A stretch of 64,000 nucleotides of DNA from Nemertoderma westbladi (GCA_032718475.1 JAUCBJ010006397.1:1-64000), one strand, 5' to 3'; positions 1 to 10,299 are shown, counted from the first letter of the stretch. A program made the numbers and translations. The notes: generated by a model not told the origin, from the letters alone.

Positions 1-1435
1 AATCTTATAGAACACCCCGCACTGTAATCTTATAGAACACCCCGCTCTGTAATCTTATAGAACACCCCGCACTGTAATCTTATAGAACACCCCGCACTGT
101 AATCTTATAGAACACCCCGCACTGTAATCTTATAGAACACCCCGCACTGTAATCTTATAGAACACACCACACTGTAATCTTATAGAACACCCCGCACTGT
201 AATCTTATAGAACACCCCGCACTGTAATCTTATAGAACACCCCGCACTGTAATCTTATAGAACACCCCGCACTGTAATCTTATAGAACACCCCGCACTGT
301 AATCTTATAGAACACCCCGCACTGTAATCTTATAGAACACCCCGCACTGTAATCTTATAGAACACCCCGCACTGTAATCTTATAGAACACCCCGCACTGT
401 AATCTTATAGAACACCCCACACTGTAATCTTATAGAACACCCCGCACTGTAATCTTATAGAACACCCCGCAATGTAATCTTATAGAACACCCCGCACTGT
501 AATCTTATAGAACACCCACACTGTAATCTTATAGAACACCCCACACTGTAATCTTATAGAACACCCCGCACTGTAATCTTATAGAACACCCCGCACTGTA
601 ATCTTATAGAACACCCCGCACTGTAATCTTATAGAACACCCCGCACTGTAATCTTATAGAACACCCCGCACTGTAATCTTATAGAACACCCCGCACTGTA
701 ATCTTATAGAACACCCCGCACTGTAATCTTATAGAACACCCCGCACTGTAATCTTATAGAACACCCCGCACTGTAATCTTATAGAACACCCCGCACTGTA
801 ATCTTATAGAACACCCCGCACTGTAATCTTATAGAACACCCCGCACTGTAATCTTATAGAACACCCCGCACTGTAATCTTATAGAACACCCCGCACTGTA
901 ATCTTATAGAACACCCCGCACTGTAATCTTATAGAACACCCCGCACTGTAATCTTATAGAACACCCCGCACTGTAATCTTATAGAACACCCCGCACTGTA
1001 ATCTTATAGAACACCCCGCACTGTAATCTTATAGAACACCCCGCACTGTAATCTTATAGAACACCCCGCACTGTAATCTTATAGAACACCCCGCACTGTA
1101 ATCTTATAGAACACCCCGCACTGTAATCTTATAGAACACCCCGCACTGTAATCTTATAGAACACCCCGCACTGTAATCTTATAGAACACCCCGCACTGTA
1201 ATCTTATAGAACACCCCGCACTGTAATCTTATAGAACACCCCGCACTGTAATCTTATAGAACACCCCGCACTGTAATCTTATAGAACACCCCGCACTGTA
1301 ATCTTATAGAACACCCCGCACTGTAATCTTATAGAACACCCCGCACTGTAATCTTATAGAACACCCCGCACTGTAATCTTATAGAACACCCCACACTGTA
1401 ATCTTATAGAACACCCCGCACTGATAATCTTATAA
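1..1435. repeat. 25-bp minisatellite, about 57 copies
   Basis: A head-to-tail array with a 25-bp period; each unit contains CTTATAGAAC followed by CCCCGCACTG. It begins at or before the window edge, so the true array is longer. Variant units (CGCTCTG, CACCACAC, CCACACTG, GCAATG and a 24-bp unit near 510) are concentrated in the first 550 bases. From about 560 to 1380 the units read as identical, with a variant again at the right edge. The array lies upstream of a SIN1 exon and is therefore presumably intronic. No coding sense. Confidence 0.98.
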
Positions 1436-1553
1436 AGTACTAGATTTTAAGACTCAAGGTAAAAATAATTTTTTACTTCAATTAATAATAATAAATAAAT
1501 AAATAATTCATAATTCATACATAATAATAATATATTATTTTGTGTTGGTTTAG

Positions 1554-1739
1554 AAACAATCCCGACAATTATAATCTGCGTATAACGGAAGATGACGGTG
1601 AAATCGACGTGGATTTTCCTAGTCTGAATTCCGACGAAGTTATCGGAACATTTGGGTTCAACACGCTGTCCCTGGTGGAAGGAGATTACGATACTGAGGA
1701 GATGGGAGACAGTGGGGGACAAGTTACCATAGTTACTAT
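1554..1739 (+). CDS. MAPKAP1: SIN1 (mTORC2 subunit), internal exon a: end of CRIM domain
   Basis: SIN1/MAPKAP1 is a core subunit of mTOR complex 2 that recruits AGC kinases such as Akt through its CRIM domain. This exon follows a TTTAG acceptor and translates from the second base as NNPDNYNLRITEDDGEIDVD and onward to FGFNTLSLVE. The AEDDGEVDTDFP-like block and the FGFSTL-like block are hallmarks of the SIN1 CRIM domain. It ends in phase 2 at a GTAAGT donor (1740). The earlier exons lie outside the window. The 3' end of the exon is part of a 58-bp tandem triplication. Identification rests on recalled family sequence plus the consistent downstream exons. Confidence 0.9.
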
Positions 1740-1874
1740 GTAAGTACATTACTGGGGAGATGGGAGACAGTGGGGGGCAAGTTACCATAGTTACTATGTA
1801 AGTACATTACTGGGGAGATGGGAGACAGTGGGGGGCAAGTTACCATAGTTACTATGTAAGTACATTACTGAGGG
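1701..1874. repeat. 58-bp tandem triplication across a SIN1 splice donor
   Basis: Three successive units with a 58-bp period begin with GATGGGAGACAGTGGGG at 1701, 1759 and 1817. Each of the first three carries TTACTATGTAAGTAC, that is, the last exon bases plus the GTAAGT donor. The third unit decays after its donor, where a shorter echo (GTTACCATACTTACTATG) follows. Only the first unit lies within the open frame; the second and third are within the intron. Confidence 0.95.
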
Positions 1875-1968
1875 AACTTGTTACCATACTTACTATGCCC
1901 CGCACCCCACCCTTGCATTGTCAATAAGCTATTCTGTTAGTGTTATGGCAATTATGTTATTCTATTAG

Positions 1969-2189
1969 AACAACGTTTAAAAAAGGTCATACTCGTTTGC
2001 GGGTTGATTCCAAGAATATACTGATGAATGAGCTTCTAGAACGGACGCTAAAGAAACGCTATGGTCGCGTTAAGTTAATCGGGCCGCAATATGTTCTAGA
2101 ACGAATTAGTGACCCGGGGAAACCTATCGATTTAAATTCTACACTGGAGAGCCAAGGGACATTGCAGTTTCTGCTACATCGTCTTTATA
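1969..2189 (+). CDS. MAPKAP1: SIN1, internal exon b: Ras-binding domain
   Basis: The acceptor is CTATTAG (ends 1968) and the donor is GTAAGT (2190). The exon enters in phase 2 and leaves in phase 1. It encodes the ubiquitin-like Ras-binding region, including LRVDSKNILMNELLERTLKK and the diagnostic GPQYVLE plus DLNSTLESQ segment shared with vertebrate SIN1. Joined to exon a, the frame runs VTIVTI-TTFKKG without a stop. Read past the donor, the frame stops at TAA within 10 bases, which supports the splice call. The next exon is 12.5 kb away. Confidence 0.92.
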
Positions 2190-2234
2190 GTAAGTTATAA
2201 CATAGCATCGTAACAACAAGTAGGAACGAACCGC

Positions 2235-2255
2235 GGGGGGGGGGGGGGGGGGGGG
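2235..2255. repeat. G homopolymer, 21 nt
   Basis: A pure run of G about 45 bp inside the large SIN1 intron. It is one of many such runs in this window. Confidence 0.95.
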
Positions 2256-3280
2256 TAGTTGTGGATTGGTAAATATGTTCATATAATATAGCAAATAATT
2301 CGTTAATTATTCCATTGGAAAATCTAATGTAATGCAGGATTATTTACTGTTTATGGTATATTTAATTACCCCAAACACCGCAAACCATGTACGGGACCAT
2401 CGCCATCCCAACTTTATATCATCAACATCATATCTCTTGGCTCTTATCCAGTCTCCACCCCTAAATCTTCCAAAATTACACAAAACAGGCAGCCCACTCT
2501 CATTCAGCTTACGCCTAAATATAACTAAAATATTATACACCAAAATATTTATTGAAATATAATTTGAAACACACAAAATCCATACAACATTTACAGCTGA
2601 GTGTGTTACTGTAGCTTAACAACCATTATCTTACAATCCACCGCGCTCTAACCAAACATTCGCACACAAATATTATGTTCTTTAAATAAGATTTTACGAT
2701 AGAAAGTCTCTGTTCTTATTAGTTTATCATCGAGAGGTTTATTTATTCCTCCGGTGTTCGGTGTTAGTCTCCTTGCTGCTTTTTCATTCTCGTCCAACAT
2801 CAGTTTCTAGTTTTTTATTCTCGTCGCTTCCTAATTTCTCTGCCGGTTGATTAAGGTACCCAAGTTGCCGGCACCGCGTCACTATAAAGTGTGTAACACC
2901 AATGTCTATTGGATAGCGATAGCCTCCTGTGAGTTTTACTACAATGAGCGCCGTTACCCAGACCATATCAATGCCGGGTTGAGGTACGTAGGATGAAACA
3001 GCCCCGAACATAATTATCGCGCACTTAATTGTGCAAAATGTAACTGCGAACCAAAATACACACATTACTGTGCAAACCGACCCGAACAGAGCTGTGTATT
3101 GCTTCGCGTTGGCAGCTTCATCTGGCAAAAGATTTATTTTTTTTCCGAAAGGAAACATGTTGAAATTTAATAAACAATATAATTATCCTTCTATACGCAG
3201 CTATAAACTAGGCATAGGCACTACCGGTAGTATAGCTTGTATGACCATTTTTGAAATTATAAAAATGTTTGTTATTGGTA

Positions 3281-3445
3281 ATTGTTCTAGAACATTAGTA
3301 TAGATAGATATGTTTTTTATGGTAGCTAGTGTTTTTTTTACTAGCTAGTATTTTTGGAAATTATATAAAAAATGTGAAAATGGATATATCAGGTTTAAAC
3401 TGTTGCACAGTATATTAGTGACCAAAAATATTGATGATATAGGTA
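3281..3445. repeat. Dispersed AT-rich repeat, copy 1 (TTCTAGAACATTAGTA ... AGCTAGTGTTTT)
   Basis: This copy matches 4681-4840 in the same orientation over about 160 bp: GTTCTAGAACATTAGTA, TATGGTAGCTAGTGTTTTT, ACTAGCTAGTAT, a CAGGTTTAA segment and CAAAAATATTGATGATAT occur in the same order. Parts also occur in the 34.8-35.7 kb near-palindrome, so it belongs to a mobile family rather than being a local duplication only. No open frame. Confidence 0.85.
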
Positions 3446-3744
3446 CAGTTTTTACAGCTGCTTATATTAATTTTCTTCATTTTTCTTTTTATTTTCAAAA
3501 AATACTAAACTTGTGAGAAAAGAACACTAGCTACCATAACATTTTATTTGCTAAGGTTCTAGAACATTCACGGATAGTACTGTTAGTAGATCTGGACCGA
3601 AAGCGACCGAAGGCGACCGAAAAATGTACTAAAGCGAGCGAAATCTACCCAAAAATGGGAAAGTTCATGGAATTTCATATATTGTCGGACTCAGCGTGAA
3701 AAATTATGCAACTTTTCCATATATTTCATTAAAAAAACAAAATA

Positions 3745-3880
3745 ATTGCTTACACATCAGACAGTCTGCTTATGTAATGTAGGTAGGCTACGTTTATAAC
3801 GTGATTTTATTTTTTTCTATAACTACAGTAACACCGGTAGCCTACCTACATTACATAAGCAGACTGTGTGATGTGTATGT
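3745..3880. repeat. Inverted repeat, hairpin-forming
   Basis: The left arm (about 3752-3790) contains CTGCTTATGTAATGTAGG followed by TAGGCTAC. The right arm (about 3837-3878) contains its reverse complement, GTAGCCTACC followed by TACATTACATAAGCAGAC. Arms of almost 40 nt are separated by a loop of about 45 nt. This is probably a small foldback element or the core of one. Confidence 0.85.
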
Positions 3881-4244
3881 TATTATTGTGTTTTTCATTT
3901 AGTAAAATAATTGCTATTTAATGTCACTCAAAATTTGTATGCTGTCAGAGTACTGCTATACCTGGATACCGGTACTGTAGGCTTACTGCATTACAGGCTC
4001 GTTCAGCTCAAATTCCAACTACTGTAGGCCGTACCACAACATTTATAAAAAAAATAGCAAAAACTAGCTAGAATAAAAAATCTGGTCAATGGGTACCCAA
4101 GGTCTACGAATGCCGATAATCGTTTAATGTTGTAGGGTACCCTAACAATATTAAAAAAAAATTTCTTTGACTATTTAAGATCAAAATTTTTCGATTATTA
4201 CAGAAATCGTGTTTTTATAGGAAGAAGATAAGTCTAAGGTTTCC

Positions 4245-4400
4245 AAATGTCTGTCAGTCGGTCTGTCTGAAAGGTCTGTCAAATCTGACAGACAGACAGT
4301 CTAGATTTGGTCTAACTCAAAAACTGACATCAGAAATGAAATCACTGACCAGAAAAACCCCTATTTCGGAATTTTTAGGCAGGTGGTGTACTTATTTATT
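4245..4400. repeat. GTCT/AGAC-rich dispersed repeat, copy 1
   Basis: CTGTCAGTCGGTCTGTC and its complement ACAGACAGACAG are followed by AAAACTGACATCAGAAATG and AAAAACCCCTATTTCGGAATT. The same ordered blocks recur at 59.9-60.3 kb, so this is an interspersed family. Confidence 0.7.
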
Positions 4401-4559
4401 TTTTACAACCAGTTTGAATAATCCCTCGTATTATAAAAAATGCTAGAGTTCCGGATGCAGTCGCATTTGATATTTGGATATTAATTATTGAAATTATGTA
4501 CTTTTCGCATAGTAATATTACCACCGACTTCCTTGCAACATTTTTCAAAAAAATATTGT

Positions 4560-4840
4560 GTTCTAGAACATTAGCTAATCGACTAGTTAGTTATTTTTTG
4601 TTTCAATTTTTTGATACATGATTTATTATATATTAGGCCCTACATTTTTTTTTAATTTCTAAAAATACTGCATTTTTTTGTGTTCTAGAACATTAGTAGA
4701 TATGTTTTTATATGGTAGCTAGTGTTTTTTACTAGCTAGTATCTTTTGTAATTATAAAAAAATGAGAAAACATTGATATTTCAGGTTTAACTGATGCAGA
4801 ATATATTAATGACCCTGACCAAAAATATTGATGATATTAT
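4560..4840. repeat. Dispersed AT-rich repeat, copy 2 (4681-4840), with a flanking TTCTAGAACATTAG
   Basis: Second copy of the 3281-3445 repeat in direct orientation. An additional GTTCTAGAACATTAGC occurs at 4560. No coding capacity. Confidence 0.8.
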
Positions 4841-4904
4841 AGCAGTTTACATTTTCTGCATGATAACAATGATTTATATTATAACCATAATAATATATAT
4901 ATTG

Positions 4905-5464
4905 TAGTATTGTTCGCTGAAGGCCATTTATTCTATTTAATAAATACACAAAATTCTAGAACGTGTTATTTATTTTATAAGTTGGTAGGCAACAGCGCTA
5001 TTCCTATCCATTATATCTATTGCGTAGCTATTCATACTTAAACAAAAGGTTCCAGAACATCGTTTATTTATTAAATAGAATAAATGGCCTGTAGCGAACA
5101 ATAATTCTTGCAATCTTTGAACGCCTATATCTCAGCTGTTTCTCAACGAAATTCAGATATTGTTACATATTTGGAATCCTTGCAACGCAAGCATTTTAAT
5201 GATATGAAAACTATTACGACTAATGTTAAGAATGGCTACGATACAGAGGGTGCGATTTCGCAAAAGACACTTTTTTAAAACGCTTATAAAATAAAATTTA
5301 AAAGCGAAATAGAAAATCCCGGCTTCATGGGGTCAACCATACGGTGAGTGGAACTAGTTGTGTTTCAAATTTCAAGCAATCTGATAAAGATTTGTAGAAA
5401 AATCTGGGGGGGGGGGTCCGTGTCATCAGAAAATGACACTATATTACGGGACATGGTGTATATT
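4905..5464. mobile_element. Foldback element, copy A, split by a LINE
   Basis: The left arm GTTCGCTGAAGGCCATTTATT (from about 4910) and right arm AATAAATGGCC...GCGAACAATA (around 5075-5105) are inverted around a loop with GGTAGGCAACAGCG. The right arm continues through TTGCAATCTTTGAACG, GGAATCCTTGCAACGCAAGC, TGCGATTTCGCAAAAGACAC, an 11-nt G run (5406-5416), and ATGACACTATATTACGG to ACATGGTGTATAT. It matches copies B (25.2 kb), C (39.8 kb) and partial copies D and E. No transposase is seen, so it is non-autonomous. The LINE at 5477 is inserted immediately after its end. Confidence 0.85.
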
Positions 5465-8400
5465 ATGTTACTAGCCCCTTTCCCTCCCCCCTTTCTAACC
5501 ACAATGGATAGTACCAGTAACGCGAAGGTCCGGCCATCTGGGGCCAGTGGAGAACCCGGACTTACAAGGCCCCACAGGCCTCCTGTCAGGCAGTCTGTAT
5601 CCCAACCCCTAGGAGAGGGAGGAGCCGGCATTGCTTTACCCCTCCCTGATAATGACCCACTTGGCCCAAACCCTATTGGAGGGAGGCCAAATGGCGAAAT
5701 TCAGTCTGGGATTTCCAATGCAGACTCTTCCCACTGGGCTCATGTACCATCTAGGCCCAAAAACCCCCTGGTGAACATGAGACAAGTTACCATGCTTGCC
5801 TCAATAAATCCCAGGACTCTCAACCCGCCACTGCAAAAAGGGGAACTTACTGCTCTTGCAGATAAGCTGAACCTGACTGCAGTCGGTATTCAGGAACACC
5901 GCATGAGGTGCTCTGAAGAGGTAAGATACCAGGATATGGGTGGTGGTTGGCAGCTTGTTCATTCCTCAGCGGATGATCAGGGAAACGGGGGAGTGGGTCT
6001 GCTTTTAAATCCAACTGCTTTTGCAGCACTAGACAAGGTAGAATCCATTTCCCCCCGTATAATTTGCTACCACTTCACTTGCGCTGGTAAGATGGCAAAA
6101 AAGTTCCCCAAGGTTGTGATTATGGTATGCTATTCTCCAAATAGTACTGCTGATATAGCTGATGTAGACACATTCTATAACCAGCTGCAAGCAGCTACTG
6201 ACTGTATAGACAAGCATGCCTTTCTCACTATGCTTGGCGACTTCAATGCCAGCTTACCAAGATCCTCTTCTAACCCATGGGTTTATAGTGACACTGTAAA
6301 CCGAAATTCAGGTCATTTGCAAGATTTTCTTCTGGCAAATGAGCTGTTTTCGGCCAATACAAATTTCCAAAAACGACCTGGAAAGCTGTACCCCCATGTG
6401 GGACCCAGTGGTCATAAGTCCCAGATAGACCACCTCATCTTCCGTAAGAAATACAGAGGATCAATAATTGACTGCTCTTCTCTCACAGTGCGGACATTTC
6501 AGACTGACCATCGATTCGTTATGGGAAAGACCAAATTAAGCCTTCGTGCAAACAAGGGTCTTAAAAAGTCCACCCCACATCATGATTGGTCTACCTTGGA
6601 TAAAAACCCCATTATAAAGGATTACTTTACAATTGAGGTTACAAATAGATATTCCAGTCTCATAAATGAAGAAATGAACCACTGTGAGAAATATACCCAG
6701 TTTGCTGCAGCAGTAAAGTCAGCTGCAAAGAAAACTGTTCCTCTAAAGCCACGGAAGTTGAAGAAGATCCCCTGGGCAGACCAGCGCATTCTAGACGTGC
6801 GAGAGGCATTGAACAAAGCCCAAAGAGAGTATCGTAGCCGACGTACAACTTCTGCAAAAAATGCAGTGAAAGCTTCAGTGAAATCTCTAAACAAGCAATA
6901 CTCGATTAATAAAGCAAAGCTTATCAGCGAGCAGGTTGATACTATCAATGCTGCTGACGAAAACAGGAAATCTGCTGAAGCCTGGCAAGCAATCAACCTG
7001 CTCTCTGGAAGAAAAAGCCGACCAACTGCCAAGGTGAAGGCTGATTCTCCAGCCGACCGCTTGGCAGGCTGGAAGTCTCATTTCGAGAAATTGCTAAATA
7101 ATGATCGAGAACTGACTGACAATTTCACTGTAAAGCCTGTGTCACACACAATACTCTCAGACATCCCAATTGGTGACATAACATTCGAAGAGGTCTTAAC
7201 TGCTTCGAATGACATTAAAACCAATAGGGCATCTGGTGTTGATGATGTGCCTCCCGAGGTCTTTAAGATCAGAGAATGCCTTCAACTAGCCCACCCTATC
7301 CTAGCAGAAATGTACCGCACTAAGATTGCACCACAAGAACTGAAGACTAATCGGCTAACACCCGTTCCAAAGAAGGGCAACCTCTCCTATTTTGGTTCAT
7401 ATCGTGGAATTAGTGTAATCTCAATTGCAGCTAAATTATTCAACAGAATAATGCTGAATCGCATTAGGGGTCCTGTAGAAAGACTCTTGCGTGGGAATCA
7501 AAATGGGTTTCGAAAAGGTAGAGGTATCTTTGAACCCATTCTCGCACTTAGAAGGATTATTGAAGAGGTTTCTACAAAGAAAGACAGACATTTGGCTGTC
7601 ATATTTGTGGATTTCTTCAAGGCCTTCGATTCCGTGTCACGCCCACGCATGTTCCAAATTCTTCAGGCATATGGGATCCCCAATGAGATCATTAATGCAA
7701 TCAGATCAGTATATGACGGTTCCACGACCTTTGTATCCACTACTGATGGAGACACAGACCCATTTGAGGTTCTCTGGGGTGTCCTTCAAGGAGACACATT
7801 AGCCCCGTTCCTCTTCATTATTGTGGTGGACTATGTGCTGCGGACATCACTCGATCTTGATGAAGCTGATGGGATGGAAATATCTCCACCATCAGGTAGC
7901 CGTAGACGTGGTTCCCCAGCAGAACATCTAACCGACCTTGACTTTGCAGATGACCTTGGTTTACTGTCAGAGACATTAGAAGGAGCACAGAAGCTGCTAT
8001 CTAGCTTAGAGGAGGCTGCATCTAGTGTTGGCCTCTTTGTGAATAGCACAAAGACCAAAATTCTGACAGTAAACATGGATTCAGATCAGCAGAAAATTGA
8101 TCGGGATAACATTCAATCGCTGGATGGACTGGTAAGTCATGTGAACGACTTCTGCTACCTTGGATCATGGGTTCGGAGGTCTGCTGAAGATCTCCGAATT
8201 CGCAAAGGGAAAGCCTGGTCCGCCATCCACAAGCTATCCAGGATCTGGAAGAGCTCTGACATCTCATGCTCTTTAAAGGTACGCCTTTTCCGTGCAGCAG
8301 TGGAGCCTGTGCTGCTCTATGGCAGCCCATGCTGGGCTCTAACTGCTGAAGACACCAGGTCCTTGGATGGCACATACACCAGGATGCTTCGCTGGGTGCA

Positions 8401-8758
8401 CAACATAGCATATGATGCACACATAAGCAATGAGGTGTTATATAAATATGGTAACATCTCATTGCCAACACCTAGCATCACCCTGCAGAAACGCCGTCTA
8501 ATGCTTGCTGGGCACTGTTTCCGCCGGCAGGATCAACCTGTACACAACCTTGTGCTGTGGCAGCCTGCTGGCGAGAATAGACGTGGTGGACAGCCAATGA
8601 CTTTCCTCAAACGCCTGCTCAAGGACACAGGACTTGAGAACAGGAATGAATTAGGAAATTGTATGGCTGACCGCAAGATCTGGGGGCGCTATGTTTCTGG
8701 GGCCGCCGGCACTGCACCCTAGTGCAAGCCGATCATCATCATCATCATGTTACTAGCC
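5465..8758 (+). mobile_element. Full-length non-LTR retrotransposon with 12-bp target-site duplication
   Basis: ATGTTACTAGCC at 5465-5476 is repeated exactly at 8747-8758, defining the inserted element as about 5477-8746 (3.27 kb). The 5' leader is only about 27 nt, the single ORF fills almost the whole element, and the 3' end is a short stem plus an (ATC)n tail (8731-8746) eight bases after the stop codon. Intact frame plus perfect duplication point to a recent insertion. The short simple-repeat tail instead of poly(A) resembles RTE-type elements, but the clade is not established here. Confidence 0.93.
5504..8722 (+). CDS. LINE endonuclease-reverse transcriptase polyprotein, 1072 aa
   Basis: This encodes the retrotransposition enzyme: an APE-type endonuclease followed by reverse transcriptase. 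I place the start at the ATG of MDSTSNAK, because the frame upstream of 5477 belongs to the older foldback element. Endonuclease landmarks are Glu131 (IQEHR), Asp246-Asn248 (GDFNAS), the QIDHLI segment, and His336 (TDHR). Reverse transcriptase landmarks are a YRGIS block, Asp703 (VDFFKAFDSV), LQGD at 761-764 (VLQGDTLAPFLF), and the catalytic box F814-A-D-D, with Phe replacing the more usual Tyr. A C-terminal region with LYGSPCWALT and YTRMLR follows, as in many LINEs. No stop or frameshift interrupts it, so it may be active. No separate ORF1 is present. Confidence 0.95.
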   Translation: MDSTSNAKVRPSGASGEPGLTRPHRPPVRQSVSQPLGEGGAGIALPLPDNDPLGPNPIGGRPNGEIQSGISNADSSHWAHVPSRPKNPLVNMRQVTMLASINPRTLNPPLQKGELTALADKLNLTAVGIQEHRMRCSEEVRYQDMGGGWQLVHSSADDQGNGGVGLLLNPTAFAALDKVESISPRIICYHFTCAGKMAKKFPKVVIMVCYSPNSTADIADVDTFYNQLQAATDCIDKHAFLTMLGDFNASLPRSSSNPWVYSDTVNRNSGHLQDFLLANELFSANTNFQKRPGKLYPHVGPSGHKSQIDHLIFRKKYRGSIIDCSSLTVRTFQTDHRFVMGKTKLSLRANKGLKKSTPHHDWSTLDKNPIIKDYFTIEVTNRYSSLINEEMNHCEKYTQFAAAVKSAAKKTVPLKPRKLKKIPWADQRILDVREALNKAQREYRSRRTTSAKNAVKASVKSLNKQYSINKAKLISEQVDTINAADENRKSAEAWQAINLLSGRKSRPTAKVKADSPADRLAGWKSHFEKLLNNDRELTDNFTVKPVSHTILSDIPIGDITFEEVLTASNDIKTNRASGVDDVPPEVFKIRECLQLAHPILAEMYRTKIAPQELKTNRLTPVPKKGNLSYFGSYRGISVISIAAKLFNRIMLNRIRGPVERLLRGNQNGFRKGRGIFEPILALRRIIEEVSTKKDRHLAVIFVDFFKAFDSVSRPRMFQILQAYGIPNEIINAIRSVYDGSTTFVSTTDGDTDPFEVLWGVLQGDTLAPFLFIIVVDYVLRTSLDLDEADGMEISPPSGSRRRGSPAEHLTDLDFADDLGLLSETLEGAQKLLSSLEEAASSVGLFVNSTKTKILTVNMDSDQQKIDRDNIQSLDGLVSHVNDFCYLGSWVRRSAEDLRIRKGKAWSAIHKLSRIWKSSDISCSLKVRLFRAAVEPVLLYGSPCWALTAEDTRSLDGTYTRMLRWVHNIAYDAHISNEVLYKYGNISLPTPSITLQKRRLMLAGHCFRRQDQPVHNLVLWQPAGENRRGGQPMTFLKRLLKDTGLENRNELGNCMADRKIWGRYVSGAAGTAP

Positions 8759-9565
8759 ATTTTAAATATGATAAATGACTAGCTATATGTTCTAGAATAG
8801 TGTATAATAATTATATTTTGTTCTAGAACTCTACATTGTTATCCTGGTAACAATGATTTATGTTTTAAAAATGCGACTGCATTCGGAACTGTACCCAAAA
8901 ACAATGGCGTGAAGCTTTGAAAACTTTGGATGTCTTTTTCTCGATAAGTAATTTTTTGTGTTTTTTTAGACACAAAGGTACACTTTTCTGAGGAACTACT
9001 GGATGCTACTTTTCAGGAAATGTTCACAACAACGATTGGCCAATGTATGACTAGAATTTTGTTGATTGGGTGCTTTCTTAAGAAGTTATTAAGAAATCAG
9101 TTGTTGAAATTTCGATTTTTGGTCAGAAACCGGGCATTGTTTACAGAAATTACCGTAAACAAAAATATCCTTAAAATTTTTTAATTTTTTTAGTATTGCT
9201 CTTGTCCGAATGGTTGATTCAGCTACCTGCAAAATTTCAAGAAATTTTATTTACGAGTTCTCTCCGAAAGGTACATTTTGTAGTGGTGGCTACTGACATT
9301 ATTGCATTAACGGCCCTTCGGGCCTAGATGGCAATTGTCAGAAATTAGAAATTCCGCTAAATTTCTTAGATTATGACTTAGACTTAGGGTTACATGACAG
9401 TTTTAATTAGGGTTGAGGCCGCCACTACTGTAACCAGCGAGTTTCATACAGTATAAAAATCCCTGTTGTTCACTTTGTCCATTATATTTATCTTATAATG
9501 CTATCTTATAACGGTACAGTATGTAAGAATCTTGTAATTAAATTCATATTAAAAACGGTCTTTAT
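8759..9565. other. Intronic spacer (SIN1 intron), no gene seen
   Basis: AT-rich sequence that resumes the TTCTAGAA-bearing repeat interrupted by the LINE (GTTCTAGAA near 8788 and 8820). A small GGCCCTTCGGGCC hairpin lies at about 9312-9324. No supported exon. Confidence 0.6.
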
Positions 9566-10234
9566 CTATTCCCCCAAACTGATTCTGCCATGGGGATCGT
9601 AAATGATCTCCCGATTGTGTCTGACCCAGCGGCGCCATAACAATGGCAACCGTATGATCGTTATAATAATGGCAAGGTATATGCAGAGTCCAGAGAGGAT
9701 ACCTAGCACCGCGCCAATCATCTGAACAACAAGTGGAGGCACGTCGCCCGTGGTATCAAATCTGAACGAAGGCGAGAAAATACATACACAAATAATAATA
9801 CTTATAGATACCCCTAGTATCGTTAAGTCTACTTTCTCCCCGATAGTGAGGAATGGAATGGTCCACTGAAGGAATGGTCTCATCCTTTGTTTTATCCCCT
9901 TGTATTTGCTGTGACACACTTCGCAGGTGTCTCGACCGGACGTGCGCACCCACGTGACGAGACACTGAGTGTGGATGAACCCAGCGGTTCCTCTGCAATC
10001 GCACGGCGTGATGAGTTCCAACGTGTTCGTGGATTCGGTACCTCGTTGTAAACATATTCGGCATTGTAGGGAAGATGTACTGCAGAAGCTGTGTCGTCTG
10101 CGCAGAAATCCTCCTCTTCCTCCAGCATTGGTAGGTTGTGACGAGCTATTAGTCACCGATAAGCTAGATGATGGTTCCGGCGATGCCAATGATGTTTGTG
10201 ACAATGTGCGACGACCGCCAATGGGATGTGGCAT
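9566..10234 (-). CDS. MARCH-type RING-CH membrane E3 ubiquitin ligase, 222 aa
   Basis: A probable membrane-anchored E3 ligase of the MARCH family, which ubiquitinates endosomal or plasma-membrane proteins. The RING-CH (C4HC3) finger is complete: Cys58, Cys61 (CRIC), Cys78, Cys80 (CDC), His88, Cys91, Cys104 and Cys107 (CEVC), with the family GTAGFIHTQCLVTWV block between. Two hydrophobic spans follow, about 137-156 and 168-196, then a short basic tail (LLWRRWVRHNREI), the usual MARCH2/3-like layout and length. The N-terminal 50 residues are Ser-rich and probably disordered. It lies antisense within the 12.5 kb SIN1 intron. An upstream 5' exon cannot be excluded. The exact MARCH subtype is not assigned. 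Confidence 0.9.
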   Translation of the reverse strand: MPHPIGGRRTLSQTSLASPEPSSSLSVTNSSSQPTNAGGRGGFLRRRHSFCSTSSLQCRICLQRGTESTNTLELITPCDCRGTAGFIHTQCLVTWVRTSGRDTCEVCHSKYKGIKQRMRPFLQWTIPFLTIGEKVDLTILGVSISIIICVCIFSPSFRFDTTGDVPPLVVQMIGAVLGILSGLCIYLAIIITIIRLPLLWRRWVRHNREIIYDPHGRISLGE

Positions 10235-10299
10235 TGTACTCTTAATGTCTCTTTATGGTTTCCGGTCCAGAATTACTGCTAAGTTATGTTAAAAAGTTT

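Noticed and set aside
1-1435. CRISPR array
   Set aside because: The repeat has no variable spacers, the host is an animal and no cas genes exist; it is a minisatellite.
5348-5503. Start of the LINE protein 52 codons upstream
   Set aside because: The target-site duplication at 5465-5476 shows that this DNA belongs to the older foldback element; the element ATG is at 5504.
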